This document shows positions 43,300 through 54,993 of a DNA stretch of 64,000 bases, piece after piece. The stretch's first letter is position 1, and the number at the start of each line of letters is the position of its first letter. The DNA is taken from NCBI RefSeq assembly GCF_029407905.1, contig NC_073630.1:50679001-50743000 (forward strand). The letters are read 5' to 3'. The translations under genes were made by a program, and so were the position numbers. Source of the stretch: Bubalus kerabau (taxonomy: Eukaryota > Chordata > Mammalia > Artiodactyla > Bovidae). The notes beneath the pieces were generated by a model, which was not told the DNA's origin, did no database searches, and worked only from the letters and a program-made list of their open reading frames with translations.

Positions 43300-43460
43300 T
43301 ATCATGAATTATCTCACTGAAACCACATAACAAATTTTCAATGAAGTAATACTGCTATTCATACTTTATAGATGAGGAAATTGAGCATCAGAGAGGTCAA
43401 ATGGAGGGGGCGTTTGAATCCAGGTGTGTTTGGTTCAGTCTCTGTGCTACAAAGTTATCT
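43300..43460 (-). mobile_element. MIR SINE, antisense
   Basis: TTTATAGATGAGGAAATTGA, CATCAGAGAGGTCAAATGGA, GTTTGAATCCAGGTGTGTTT and CAGTCTCTGTGCTAC follow the reversed MIR order. Confidence 0.7.
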
Positions 43461-46159
43461 GTATCCATGATGCATCTTGCCTGTTATTCTGCAAACTCCT
43501 TTCAGTGGAATTGCATCTAGCTGACCCTTATAACTCTCCTGATGTCTGCTATAGTAGTAAACTTATTGAGTAAATTAATGAATGAATGGATGGATCCTGC
43601 TTCAGTGATTACACTTGCCCTTAAGAACTAGTATTTTATAATTCCTCAGTCAACAGCATTTTATTTGTATCAAAACTCTTGGAAAAAGGCAATAATAAAG
43701 TAACAACTATCTATATTAATTTCAACATCATCTTATTTTCAGTATTGCTCTAGGATTTCTCATTTAAAAAGGCAAAAGTCTCATTAAGCAAGAATCTTGA
43801 AACTAGCAGTGTGCAATGTATTTGTATATATAGGTTTTTTTTTGTGTGTGTGTTAATGCTTTGTGCTCTTAATTTTTATCTCTAACACAGAATTAAATCG
43901 CTTAGTGACCTGAAAATTGAAAATTTTCTCTGTATCAAGATATAAAGGATCATTTCTGGACTGAGTGTGCATAAGTGTTCTCTGTTTAGCCCCTTAGCTC
44001 TTTACCAGTCAAATGTCAGAGAGTTGTATTTTCCAGATTATTGGTCTAGGCAAAGATTATGTACCATCATGCTTCATAGTTAATACTCATATTGTTTTGA
44101 AAGCAAGGTAATTTGGTGTTTTAAAAGGGAGATAATTTTGTGTTTTCTGGCTCATTCTTCAGGGATAAAAATCAAGTAGAGAATGTGCACTTCTCATCTT
44201 TATTGCAGGGGAGACAGCAATTGATTAATTAAGTTGTCATCCAACTGTAAACAGCCTATGTCAGTTATTCTACAACTTTAATAAAGTTTTTAGAAATTTA
44301 CATCAAAATTTTAATCAACATTACATGTATTATTTATAATACCTAGATAATATCTCTGTGGTGTATTTATAAGTATTGGATATGGTACAGAATTTCAAAC
44401 TTGATCCTTTATTAAATTTTAATTCCCAAACTCAACTCCTCTAGGTGAGGACACAGAGGAAATAACAAAGTTCTTGTCCATCTTGGATATGAAAGTGCTC
44501 TTCAGACTCGTCAGGGCCTCTTGGAGCCCAGTGGGAATGCATCAGAAGAGTTTCCAAAATCCTCCACCACTTTGACACTTTCTATTTTTGCCTATTGAAT
44601 TGCTGAGTTTACCAATATTCCTATATACTCAGCATTGTGTTCCAGCTAACTGGGAGTAAAAATACTTTACAAACCCATCAAATATCTTGGAGGAAATAGA
44701 TTATCCAAAGTCCAGGATGACTTGGATAAATGGGGGGAGAAATGCAGAAAACAGCAGGAAAGGATTGAGGAGGTGGAAGAAGAGATCTGATACATAAAAA
44801 ATTCATGCTGAGCCTTCCTAAGCTGCTCAAATGAAGAGTGATTAAAGCAAAACTAATGTCTTCATGTCATTTAGAGGCAGGAAGACATACTTTTTAGAGC
44901 AGACTTTAATTTTCTTCTTAGAATATATGTGAAGGGAAGGGAACATGGGAAATGCAATTAAAACAAAATTTTTGTTCAACATGTGCCGTTTAGATTGGCA
45001 CTCATATTAATTCAAAGAGCGGGAAGATTATCATCAAATATTTAACATCCTTTTGTGTGAATATAACAACTTCAGTAAACAGTCTCTAACTTTTTGGAGT
45101 TATCTTTCTAATGCAGAATTAAGATATGGTATGCAGAAATCTGACCATTTAAAGACAGGGACAGTATTCTCTGTGGTTTGAGATAAGCAGAATAAACAAA
45201 TCTCTTCTTATGCAGGAGCTGGGTTTGCTAGTTTGAAAAGTGCAACTTTCAAAGCTTGAATGGATCACCGCATGCTTCTCATGGGAGAATTGTTCTGTTC
45301 ATTTAAAAATAGCTTTGGAATGACTAAGGCCCTTTTGCAAAGATTATTGACACCTTGGTAAATATTGAGAAGCCAGAAAAATGTTTCTTAAAATTTGCCA
45401 ATGGGCAAATGGTTTCACTTATGGAGTTAACGGTGAACATTTTTCTTAAAAGAGTACAACATGAATAATGCTTTTGCTCTTTGTCTAATTTAACTGATTA
45501 GTAACCACCAAATGCTCTAAGGACATAACCATTCCTTCAAATTTCCCCTGAGGATATGGACTGTATACTGACATCTGGTGGGCCACATGGCCCTGGAGAT
45601 ATATTTTCTTTGGCTTAGAAAGTACAAAGGGCTCTTGCTGATTTTCTTTCAAAACAAACTAACATTTTAAAACTGGGAAATTGTTTCTAAATACCTAGAT
45701 TTATGTTTTGTCTTGAAAAATTATGGCCATACCATATTTTAACACAGGCACAACTTAGTTGCAGCTACAAATGGTTGCATTTTTCCATACCCAAGTTCTT
45801 CAACTTCCTGATATTTCTAAACATTTTAATTGTTTTGTTCTTCTAAGAAACCTTTGGAGACATTTTTTTCCCCTTCTAATTACTTCCCCATCTCCATAAA
45901 ATTGTAATACCATGGATATACTATGTATCTGTTTATGTACTGTGGCCCTTTAGAGGACCATAAACCAATGTAATATATAAGGATTTTGTGTTCTCAAGAA
46001 TCAAATTTTGCCTCCTTGGGAATGATATCATTCCATGGAACATACATGCTGATCTAAACCCTATAGCTCTTCAACACAGAGCCTGAATGTGTTTTGTGGG
46101 ACTGAAAATAAAATATATATGACAAAATTGGAATACCACAACTCTTTATACCTCTTCTG
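43461..46159. other. Repeat-poor unique sequence (2.7 kb)
   Basis: No ruminant SINE or LINE, L1, L2 or MIR was recognised. It contains TAAT-rich motifs near 44210-44245 (CAATTGATTAATTAAGTTGT). No open frame or splice structure supports a gene. Confidence 0.5.
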
Positions 46160-46365
46160 TTGTTGTTGTTGTTGTTTAGCCACTAAGTCGTGTCTGACTC
46201 TTGTGACCCCATGGACTGTAGCCTGTCAAGCTCCTCTGTCCATTGGATTCTTCAGGCAAGAATACTGGAGGGAATTGCCGTTTCTTTCTCCATGGGATCT
46301 TCTTGACCCAGGGATAGAAACCAGGTCTCTTGCATTTCATGTGGGTTCTTTGCTGACTGAGCTAT
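46160..46365 (-). mobile_element. Bov-tA SINE
   Basis: Begins with (TTG)n, reversed A tail (GCCACTAAGTCGTGTCTGAC), head ending GACTGAGCTATCATTA. Moderately diverged. Confidence 0.87.
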
Positions 46366-46475
46366 CATTAGGAAGTAGTATCTTTAGACTTCATGAAAGC
46401 AAGTTCAGGGTTCAACTGTTGGGGTTTATTTGGTAATTAGGTGATGGGTTAGATTAGAGGACTAGTGCAAGTTGT

Positions 46476-46746
46476 GGGAGAAGGCAATGGCATCCCACTC
46501 CAGTACTCTTGCCTGGAAAATCCCATGGATGGAAGAGCCTGGTAGGCTGCAGTCCATGGGGTCGCTAAGAGCCGGACATGACTGAGCGACTTCCCTTTCA
46601 CTTTTCACTTTCATGCGTTGGAGAAGGAAATGGCAACCCACTCCAGTGTTCTCGCCTGGAGAATCCCAGGGATGGCAGAGCCTGGTGGGCTGCCGTCTCT
46701 GGGGTCACACAGAGTTGGACACGACTGAAGTGACTTAGCAGCAGCA
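46476..46746 (+). mobile_element. Bov-A2 SINE
   Basis: Well-preserved dimer of A units with (CAG)n tail. Flanked by the 9-bp duplication GCAAGTTGT (46467-46475 and 46747-46755). Confidence 0.94.
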
Positions 46747-46755
46747 GCAAGTTGT

Positions 46756-49480
46756 ATGCCTAATGCCCACCAAGGGGCTTTTGTTAACAATACTGATTCT
46801 TGTTTGCTGCTCTTGTAGGTGTTTCTGGGGTCAAGTGAGTCCAGAAACTATTGGAATAGAAATCACTGGGCCAGATGAACTCGTGTGATTCCAAGTATCA
46901 GCCTCTGAAGAACTAAAATATTTTAGGACCTAAAAGATTAATCCAGCAGGAAATTCATCAGATTTCTAAACTAGCTGGATACCTGGTACCAGCTGGTAGC
47001 TGGTACCAGCATATTTTGACACTTGGTGTGTGTAAGAAGTGTGTGACTCCAATATGGAGTCAGATTTGTTCTTCCTTATTACAATCATGTAAGAAAACCA
47101 TGACCTCATGTCTCTGCTGTGCTGATTCTGATCATGCCTCTGTCTGTTTCATGGGCAAGCTATAGTTTTCCCAAAGCTTCAGACTGTGTGTCTTCTGCCT
47201 GAGATACACCAGAGACCTTCATGTCAGTCTTTCCAGGTGTAAATTTCCAACCCTCAATAGTGATGCTTTTCTCAAGGACATAAGCCTTGATTGCAAGCCA
47301 TTGAGATACTCTAAGCAGAGAAGAGAAAAATAACGTTGCCTAATGAGCAGATCAGAAAATCCTAGGCTCAGAAGTTCCACTAAAAATCTGAGGAATTTCT
47401 CAGTTGACAGCCATTTATGCTTTCACTTACTCAAGGAATTCTTTCTCTTCTGTATGAATTTCTCCTGAAGAATGCTAATTAAAGTAGACAAAGGTCCCAG
47501 AGCACTGGATCTGTATAATCTATATGGGGAAATACTGTTTCAAAAAAGACTGTAGGAAAACACAGCCTGCAGGGAAGTCAGCACACCAAAGCTAGCTGCC
47601 TAGCCTTCAGTTAGGCAGCAACTTGGCCTGACAGAAGGATTCATTTGGGAGGAAACAGAGGGTTTGCTAGCAGGGGCAGTGGTTCCTATGGTTCATTGGA
47701 CTTCCTCAGACACCTTCTACACTTGAATCATGGGCATTTTAATGCTAGAGGGTCTGCCCCTGGTTGCATTGTTCTCCACCCCGATCATATGTTCTCCTTC
47801 CCTTTTCCCGATCTCACATATTCAATACCAATAATGCAAACTGATGAATAAGACTAAAACAATTTTGTGGAAGAAGCAAGGTAAATCATCACCAAAATTA
47901 AATTCACCTTTGATAACAATACTTTGAAGAGGAAGGACCTCCAGACTCCGAAATCTTCTTGGAGTTGTGCTAACAAAAGACGGTGTTCACCTTGCTTTAC
48001 CTTTTTGAGGCCTGAAGAAGGCCTCATGGCTGAGAAGTCATATCTAATTTTATTTTCTATTCAGAGCTAATACCTCCTTCTCCCTGTTTTTATTTTGTAG
48101 GCCCTCTGTTGATCTTGCACAAGTGGGCAGGTTTTTTTTTTTTTTTAAATGATGATGTTATCTGTTCACTATTCAAATGCAATTTTAAATGGTTTGGCTC
48201 AGCACATTTGAATCAAAAATCCTATTAAAGATGCAATAGTCTTCTGCTGCCTTTTTTGCCCAGTGATTTCACATGCTATTCCTTTTTCAATTGGAATATA
48301 ATACTGTATATCTGTTCAGAGTGATGTGATTTCCAGAATTGAATCTGCAGTCCTTAAACGAGCTGTTCACCTTCCTATCATGGAAATTTGGTATTCATGC
48401 ATAATTCCCACCCCCCAACATTTACCAAATGCATTAGCAACCATGTGCTCCGCTCTATAACTTTTTCATTTGAAATCTTCCAACTTATTATTTTTGCTCC
48501 TACCATCTGATAGAAATCATGAAGTTGCTGAGTGAAGATAAACACCTTTGTTTCTTTCTTCCTTTTTACCCCCTAAGCATGATTGGAGATGGTAGAGATG
48601 AAGAAAAAGGGATAAAGAAAGAGTGCATTGATCATTTACCTTGAAGCCAAAAAAGTTCTGACCATTGGATTGATGGCAGGCATGTTTAATTCTAGATATT
48701 TAGCATCTACTTAGCTGCCAAATTGTATGGGTAAAGCTGTAAGGGAAAGAACACAGCTGGAACCTAAATCTGTTTCAGCTAGTTCCCATCTAGTTGATGG
48801 GAACACGAGAGGCTGCATTTCTCCTCTGGTAAATTTTGAACTTCTTCAGAGGACACTGTTTATTAAACAAGGCAGACTTTCTGCTTGGGCAGGCTTTTTC
48901 AATTACAGAGTCTTCCCTGCAGTATCTAGAGGTGGAATCAAAGACCACACATGCATTCCAGGCTGTGCTGGGCAGCCCAAAGCCAGCGAGTCCAACTCCC
49001 AGCTTCTCTTTCTCAGTGTGCTGCAGCCTAGGGTTGTTTCCAAGTGCATTTGACACGATTTTTGTGCAGTGAATATGTGGGGGCAGGTTGCCTGCAATAA
49101 TTGGACAGCTGGGATTGCCCACTCTCAGAAGCTCACCAACATCAATTGAATCAATTGGAATAGTTGCCTTTCTGTTGTTCACAAAACATATGTGTGTGTA
49201 CATATTCATGCATGCTCATATTCATACATATATACCTGTGGCTACTCAGGATATTGTTTTTTAAAAGATTGTTTAGAAATCTGGGACTAAATTATAATGG
49301 TACATTCATTAGGGCAAGGAAATCCACCTAGGTGGCCTTGGAAGGTGGCTAATGTGGGACAGAATGTTGGTGGGCATAGTCAACATATTTTAGCTAGTAG
49401 CTGGGCAACCCCAGTTATGATAATTATGAGAAAAACAAACATAGTAATACAATAGAACAATAATAAGAACAACAACAATA
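46756..49480. other. Repeat-poor unique sequence (2.7 kb)
   Basis: No recognised interspersed repeat. Notable items are two CTGGTACCAG palindromes at 46983-46992 and 47000-47009 and T runs near 48130-48147. Overlapping open frames on both strands occur at 48727-49209, without domain or splice support. Confidence 0.5.
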
Positions 49481-49489
49481 ATAACAACA

Positions 49490-49695
49490 GTGCTCAGTGC
49501 TCAGTTGTGTCCGACTCTTTGTGACACCATGGATTGCAGCCCACCAGGCTCCTCTGTCCATGGGATTCTTCTGGCAAGAATACTGGAGCGGGTTGCTGTT
49601 TCCTAATCCAGGGGATCTTCCCAACCCAGGGATCCAACCCACATCTCCTGCGTTGGCAGGAGGATTCTTTACCACTATGCTACCTGGGAAGCCTG
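49490..49695 (-). mobile_element. Bov-tA SINE
   Basis: Reversed A tail and head ending CTATGCTACCTGGGAAGCC. Flanked by the 9-bp duplication ATAACAACA (49481-49489 and 49696-49704). Confidence 0.93.
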
Positions 49696-49796
49696 ATAAC
49701 AACAACCACAGCTTAATGTAATGTGTATAATCTGTGCTGAGCTTTACTGGGCTAAGTCTTTCATGAGCACAATCTCATGCATTGGCGAGAGAGAGG

Positions 49797-49935
49797 GTTC
49801 TAGAGCCAGACTCTGGATGTGAATCTTGACTCTATCACTTTCTGTTGTGATTTGGGACAAATCGATTAATCTCTCTGTGCCCCAGCTGCATCAACTGTCA
49901 AATGGGAATAACAATTATACCCAACTGTACCAGAT
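49797..49935 (+). mobile_element. MIR SINE
   Basis: TCTAGAGCCAGACTCTGGAT, TTGACTCTATCACTTTCTGT, AATCTCTCTGTGCCCCAGCT and CAACTGTCAAATGGGAATAA follow the sense MIR consensus order closely. Confidence 0.85.
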
Positions 49936-50697
49936 TATCTGTTGTTAGCTTACTGCATCTGTACCACCTTCTAAATCTCCTGTGCACTGTGAAGAAGCCT
50001 GTTCCCAGGATATCCTTTCACATACGGCTTTGGCTGTCATCTGATGAAGAGAGACACTGGTGTGATATTTTCCTGGCAAAAGAGAAGGGCACATTATGTC
50101 CCCAAAGGAGATAGTTACAGGCAGATGTGTGGGCGGGAAGATGCGAGGTTCAAAGTGGCTTTCAGGTGAGCCTACTGAGAATTTTCTGTCTCAGAGCTGC
50201 CTGCAAGATAGGCCATGAGTGTCCCAGAGGCCCGGAGGATGTGCATTAATCTCAGGATGGGTGCTGAGCCCATTTGCATAGACGCATCAGATCTGGGTGG
50301 CTTCCCTAAAATCCATTGCCCAGCCTTTCCAAAAGACTGTGTAAGGAAGGCCTTGAAATTCCTTGCATTGGAATTACTGATACTTGGAACATTCAAGGTA
50401 GCTTCTGTTTTCCTGACCAAACGCTATTACACTGTCTCATACGATTGTTGTAAAAGTTTTATGGGTTAAAATAACTGCCTGGACTTGTGCTTTCCATTGC
50501 AGATCACAGTTCATAATAAGTGTTTGCTGTTTAGCCTTCATTTCAACCCCAAGAGGTGGTGACGAGTAGGGAGTGATTGAGAGTGTAAATTCTAGAGTTC
50601 ATGTGACCAGCTGTGGAATGTCTGGTTCATTCAGATATGGGCCTAAAGATACTGAACAAATTTATATATCCATTGGGGAGAGGAATATCAGTTGATT
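49936..50697. other. Unassigned unique sequence
   Basis: No repeat was recognised. 50200-50420 is open on both strands in overlapping frames (50172-50420 minus, 50215-50469 plus) and holds an octamer-like ATTTGCAT at about 50272. Coding is not supported. Confidence 0.5.
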
Positions 50698-50707
50698 TAT
50701 ATGATTG

Positions 50708-51669
50708 GTCAGGAAGCAACAGTTAGAACTGGACATGGAACAACAGACTTGTTCCAAATAGGAAAAGGAGTACATCAAGGCTGTATATTGTCACCCTGCT
50801 TATTTAACTTCTATGCAGAGTACATCATGAGAAACGCTGGGCTGGAAGAAGCACAAGCTGGAGTCAAGACTGGCAGGAGAAATATCAATAACCTCAGATA
50901 TGCAGATGACATCACCCTTATGGCAGAAAGTGAAGAGGAACTAAAAAGCCTCTTGATGAAAGTGAAAGAGGAGAGTGAAAAAGTTGGCTTAAAGCTCAAC
51001 ATTCAGAAAAAGAAGATCATGGCATCTGGTCCCATCACTTCATGGGAAATAGATGGGGAAACAGTGGAAACAGTGTCAGACTTTATTTTTCTGGGCTCCA
51101 AAATCACTACAGATGATGATTGTAGCCATGAAATTAAAAGACGCTTACTCCTTGGAAGGAAAGTTATGACCAACCTAGATAGCATATTCAAAAGCAGAGA
51201 CATTACTTTGCCAACAAAGGTTCATCTAGTCAAGGCTATGGTTTTTCCAGTGGTCATGTATGGATATGAGAGTTGGACTGTGAAGAAAGCTGAGTGCTGA
51301 AGAATTGATGCTTTTGAACTGTGGTGTTGGAGAAGATTCTTGAGAGTCCCTTGGACTGCAAGGAGATCCAACCAGTCCATCCTAAAGGAGATCAGTCCTG
51401 GGTATTCATTGGAAGGACTGATGCTAAAGCTGAAACTCCAGTACTTTGGCCACCTCATGCGAAGAGTTGACTCATTGGAAAAGACCTCCTATGCTCCTAT
51501 GATTGGGGGCAGGAGGAGAAGGGGATGACAGAGGATGAGATGGCTGGATGGCATCACTGACTCGATGGACGTGAGTCTGGGTGAACTCTGGGAGTTGGTG
51601 ATGGACAGGGAGGCCTGGTGTGCTGCAATTCATGGGGTCGCAAAGAGCCGGACACAACTGAGCAACTGA
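50708..51669 (+). pseudogene. BovB reverse transcriptase C-terminal half, remnant
   Basis: One frame runs from GQEATVRTGHGTTD to the terminal TGA at 51667-51669 without a frameshift. It holds GKGVHQGCILSP, CLFNFYAEYIMRNAGLEEAQ, the intact Tyr-Ala-Asp-Asp box at 50899-50910 and GLKLNIQKKK. Two in-frame stops break it: 51298-51300 (after KKAEC, where the family has Arg) and 51526-51528 (after GGRRRRG). The stretch AYAP-like SYAPMIGG (about 51487-51507) replaces the usual TLMLGGIGG. The upstream endonuclease and RT motif A are absent, so no activity is possible. Confidence 0.9.
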
Positions 51670-51686
51670 ACTGAACTGAACTGAAC
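50708..51686 (+). mobile_element. BovB LINE, 3' ~1 kb, with target-site duplication
   Basis: A 5'-truncated BovB starting at GTCAGGAAGCAACAGTTAGA and ending in a (CTGAA)n tail. Flanked by the perfect 10-bp duplication TATATGATTG (50698-50707 and 51687-51696). The clean ends and low divergence suggest a fairly young insertion for this window. Confidence 0.95.
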
Positions 51687-51696
51687 TATATGATTG

Positions 51697-52259
51697 TTGA
51701 GAAGACCAAGAGAGTTAATAACACATAAAGCAAAAGTGCTTGCCACTGAGTAAGCCCTTAGTAGTAGTAGTATGTCTTGATAACTTGTCCAGAAAATTGA
51801 ATTATTGGAGATTAGGGCTCCATCCATCTCCCTTGAGTCATCCAAGAGACCAGGGATTAGCTTTTGTGACCACACCTGGACTTCCTTAAGTGTGCCCACA
51901 TTTCTCCTGTGATCTTCACCTTCCTCTTATACTGGCCTCCAGTCTTCCTTTAGCCACCTGATCCTTTTTGCTTGGCCTCCCTGCTGTTGAATACTCTGTG
52001 TGGATTGCCTTCATGATCTGCCAATTCATGCCCCGAATACCTCACTCTGCTGGCCCCTGAACTTCCTCTAAATCATCTGTGGTATGCTAGATTGGCTGGA
52101 AGACCAAGAAATACTTGTTATTTCTTATCAACCAGTCACTGCCCCATGTAAGTCCTATAGGAGAAACAGTTGTACTGAACAAAGCAAGTTAAGTGAATTT
52201 ATTTCCCTGGCTGGACCCTGGGTCCCAGATCCAGGTGAACAACTCCAGTGAGTGTGGTT
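51697..52259. other. Unassigned, possibly weak L2-like
   Basis: No gene. 51900-52080 has a CT-rich sequence faintly like L2 3' regions, too weak to call. Confidence 0.4.
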
Positions 52260-52271
52260 GGACCATGAGAA

Positions 52272-52579
52272 AGTGAAAGTGAAAGTCACTCAGTCGTGTC
52301 TGACTCTTTGCGACCCTGTGGACTATACAGGCCATGGAATTCTCTAGGCCTGAATACTGGAGTGGGTAGGCTTTCCCTTCTCCAGGGGATTTTCCCAACC
52401 CAGGGATCAAACCCAGGTCTCCCGCACTGCAGGCAGATTCTTTACCAGCTGAGCCACAAGGGAAGACCAAGAATACTGGAGTGGATAGCCTATCCCTTCT
52501 CCAGTGGATCTTCTCAACCCAGGAATTGAAGTGGGGTCTCCTGCAGTGCAGGTGGATTCTTTACCAGCTCAGCTATCAA
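52272..52579 (-). mobile_element. Dimeric Bov-tA SINE
   Basis: From left: GAAAGTGAAAGTGAAAGTCA tail, reversed A unit, head ending GAGCCACAAGGGAAGACC, then a partial A segment (AAGAATACTGGAGTGGATAG) and an outer head ending GCTATCAAGG. The whole ~308 bp is flanked by a perfect 12-bp duplication GGACCATGAGAA (52260-52271 and 52580-52591), so the dimer moved as one unit. Confidence 0.93.
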
Positions 52580-52869
52580 GGACCATGAGAAGGCTACCTT
52601 TATTCTTAAACTGGATCCCCTCATGTGGCCTGGCACCAATGCAAACCCAATTTGTGGACCACGCTGGAATTTTAGATCATTCTAGTCCAGTCTGGGGAAA
52701 AGACAAGCACATTTTCTGCCTCTCATAATGAATCTGGACGAGTGAATTACCACCAAGGCTGATATAAAAAGATGACTGACCTATGACTGATGTTACAAGT
52801 TTCAAAGAATTTTTGACAGTAACCTAGAATAGCCTCAGATCTCTTTCTAAAAGCAGAGACAGCGAGTAA

Positions 52870-53060
52870 CTTGAAATCAGATAGATATGGGTTAAAATGC
52901 TGGCTTAGTGACCTCATTGAGTCTGCAAGCCTTTGGGCACACTTCAGCTTTCTCATCTATGAATATGTAGTTGATTATATTAATACTTCAGAACTGTGTT
53001 CAGCATTTGAAAGACAATTTTTTGTGAAAAAGCCAAGCTCATAGTATGTGTTGAATAAAT
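52870..53060 (+). mobile_element. MIR SINE, sense, diverged
   Basis: GATATGGGTTAAAATGCTGG, GCTTTCTCATCTATGAATAT and ATAGTATGTGTTGAATAAAT follow MIR order at low similarity. Confidence 0.5.
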
Positions 53061-54342
53061 CTGATTTCCCCTTCTATTTAAATAGTTTGTCCAAATATCC
53101 TCTTTGACGGTAACGAGGAATGTAGGTTTGATTTAAGGATTAACATATGTGAGTATATATGCTTAAAACAGATTGTGAAACATCAGAAATGCTACTTGGG
53201 TGTTAGCTAAAATAAGCATTTCAATTTCATCATGAAAAGAGATAGACATTTGATAATAAGGCATGGACAACCCATAATTGTACATTATAGAGGCTTAAGG
53301 ATAAACCTTGCACATTGACTTGCCTGACTATGTCAATAACGGTGGGAGAGTTTCTAAATTATATTTTTTCTAAATATAGGGAACTGAATAAATCCTCCTC
53401 AAAAGTGGAAACTTTACAATTAAATTAGAAGGATTTTTAGCAAGTGTCATACTCTTGCCCTAAGGCTTCTTTGAACCAGGTCAGTGGTTTGAAAGATTCA
53501 TGGGTAGCTGCAGAATTCACATCCTGGTATAAAAATTCAAAATGGTGGCTGGGGTACAGACAATTCTGTGCAAATTCCCACATTTTTGTCATTTGCAATG
53601 GTGACATTTTTCAAGTGACATCCCTGTAAATACTGAATAATAATATATCCCAGACAGAGAGCCCTCAGGGGACAGGAGAAGAGAATGAGGATGGAGCGGA
53701 ATTAAAACTGACAAGAGTGAGAGACGGCCTGTAAGATAAATAGCAAGCGCGGCCCTGTCAGAGGAGCGCGGGTTGCAGAAGCGCTCAGATGACTGCTTGA
53801 TTGATGGAATCGGCGGTGGAGGAAATGTCCAGTAATGTAGCAGCAGATCAGTATTGAGAGATAAATCATCCTGAAATTGTGCGCTGCTATCTCAGCCCTA
53901 ATGGGGTTGAAAAACAGCGCAGTTTTGAGGGAGGTCCTGAGATAATTGTTTTCCAACAACTTGTTCCCGTGTATCGGCAAGGAAGTTAAATCAAACTCAG
54001 GACAGCATTGCAATGCCCCTGATGTAAGGACTGGGAGAGCAATAGGCTTTCACTACCAAGCAGGAATTTCAGCAGTTTTTGGACTATTTGCCAATCTAAA
54101 GGCGAGAGAGCCTCTTTGGGTTGCAAATACGATGCACATCCCTGCGCCAAAGTGCGGCTTCACTCACCCGTCTTCCTCCTGAATTTGCTCTGGTAATCCC
54201 GCAAGGAACTTCCTGGCCATCGTCAGCCTAGAGCACGCCTTCAGGGACATCGGGAAAACTGTTTTTTAAAGCATGCTATCCATGACCTAACGAGTTAGCA
54301 ATTACATAGGGTAGAGAAAAGCATAAGGGAGAAAGCGGGTGG
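53061..54342. other. Unique sequence with CpG-retaining block
   Basis: No repeat was seen. From about 53640 to 54260 the sequence becomes richer in GC and holds about 22 CpG by eye, unusual for this CpG-poor window. It looks like conserved non-coding DNA. No coding frame or splice pattern supports an exon. Confidence 0.5.
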
Positions 54343-54675
54343 GGGCTTCCCCAGGAGCGTGCAGCGGTAAAGAATCCATCTGCCCAATGGTGGAGACAGG
54401 GTTCCGTCGGTGGGGGAAGATCCCATATGTTGGGGAGGAACTAAGTCTGTGTATCACAATTATCGAGCCTGTGCTCTAGAGCTGGGGAACTGCTACTACT
54501 GAGCCCACATGCGCTAGAGCCCCCCACCCCGTGCTCTGCAACTAGAGAAGCCACTGCAATGAGAAACCTGCCCCCCTCAACAAAGAGTAGCCCCTGCTCC
54601 CTGCAACTAAGGAAAAGCCCAGGCAGCAGCAAAGACCCAGCGCAGCCCAAAATAAATAAATAAATTTTTAAAAAG
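54343..54675 (+). mobile_element. CHR-type tRNA SINE
   Basis: Head GGGCTTCCCCAGGAGCGTGC, body CTCTAGAGCTGGGGAACTGC..CTACTGAGCCCACATGCGCT, AGCAAAGACCCAGCGCAGCC and an (AAAT)n tail. Full length, about 330 bp. Confidence 0.85.
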
Positions 54676-54684
54676 GGAGGAAGG

Positions 54685-54790
54685 ACCCTCACTGTCATTT
54701 GTTGAGTGCCTACTGTATGTGTGTGTGGAGATAATAAGAGAGAAGAGGGTTAGCTCCTTACTAACTTCAGGAATCACAAAGGATGCAATC
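54685..54790 (-). mobile_element. L2-like 3' end, antisense, weak
   Basis: ATTTGTTGAGTGCCTACTGT resembles the reversed L2 terminus. The rest is diverged. Confidence 0.45.
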
Positions 54791-54833
54791 AGGGGAATCC
54801 ATAGGAGCTGAATCTGTGAAGATGCATTGTGCT

Positions 54834-54986
54834 CCTGTGTGCTCAGTTGCTCAGTGTTACCCAATTCTTTGTGACCCCACGGACTGTAAGCCTGCCAGCC
54901 GTCCTAGTGCATGGTATTTTCCAGCAAGAATATTGGAGTGGGTTGCCATTTCCTCCTCCAGGGGATCGTCCCAAGCCAGGGATTAA
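54834..54986 (-). mobile_element. Bov-tA SINE, 5'-truncated
   Basis: Reversed A tail through the GGGGATCGTCCCAAGCCAGG segment. The tRNA-like head is cut short. ATGCATT occurs on both sides (54822-54828 and 54987-54993) as a possible duplication. Confidence 0.85.
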
Positions 54987-54993
54987 ATGCATT

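Noticed and set aside
48727..49209. Overlapping ~100-140-codon frames on both strands
   Set aside because: No domain on either strand and no splice or promoter support. The lack of stops on both strands suggests composition rather than coding.
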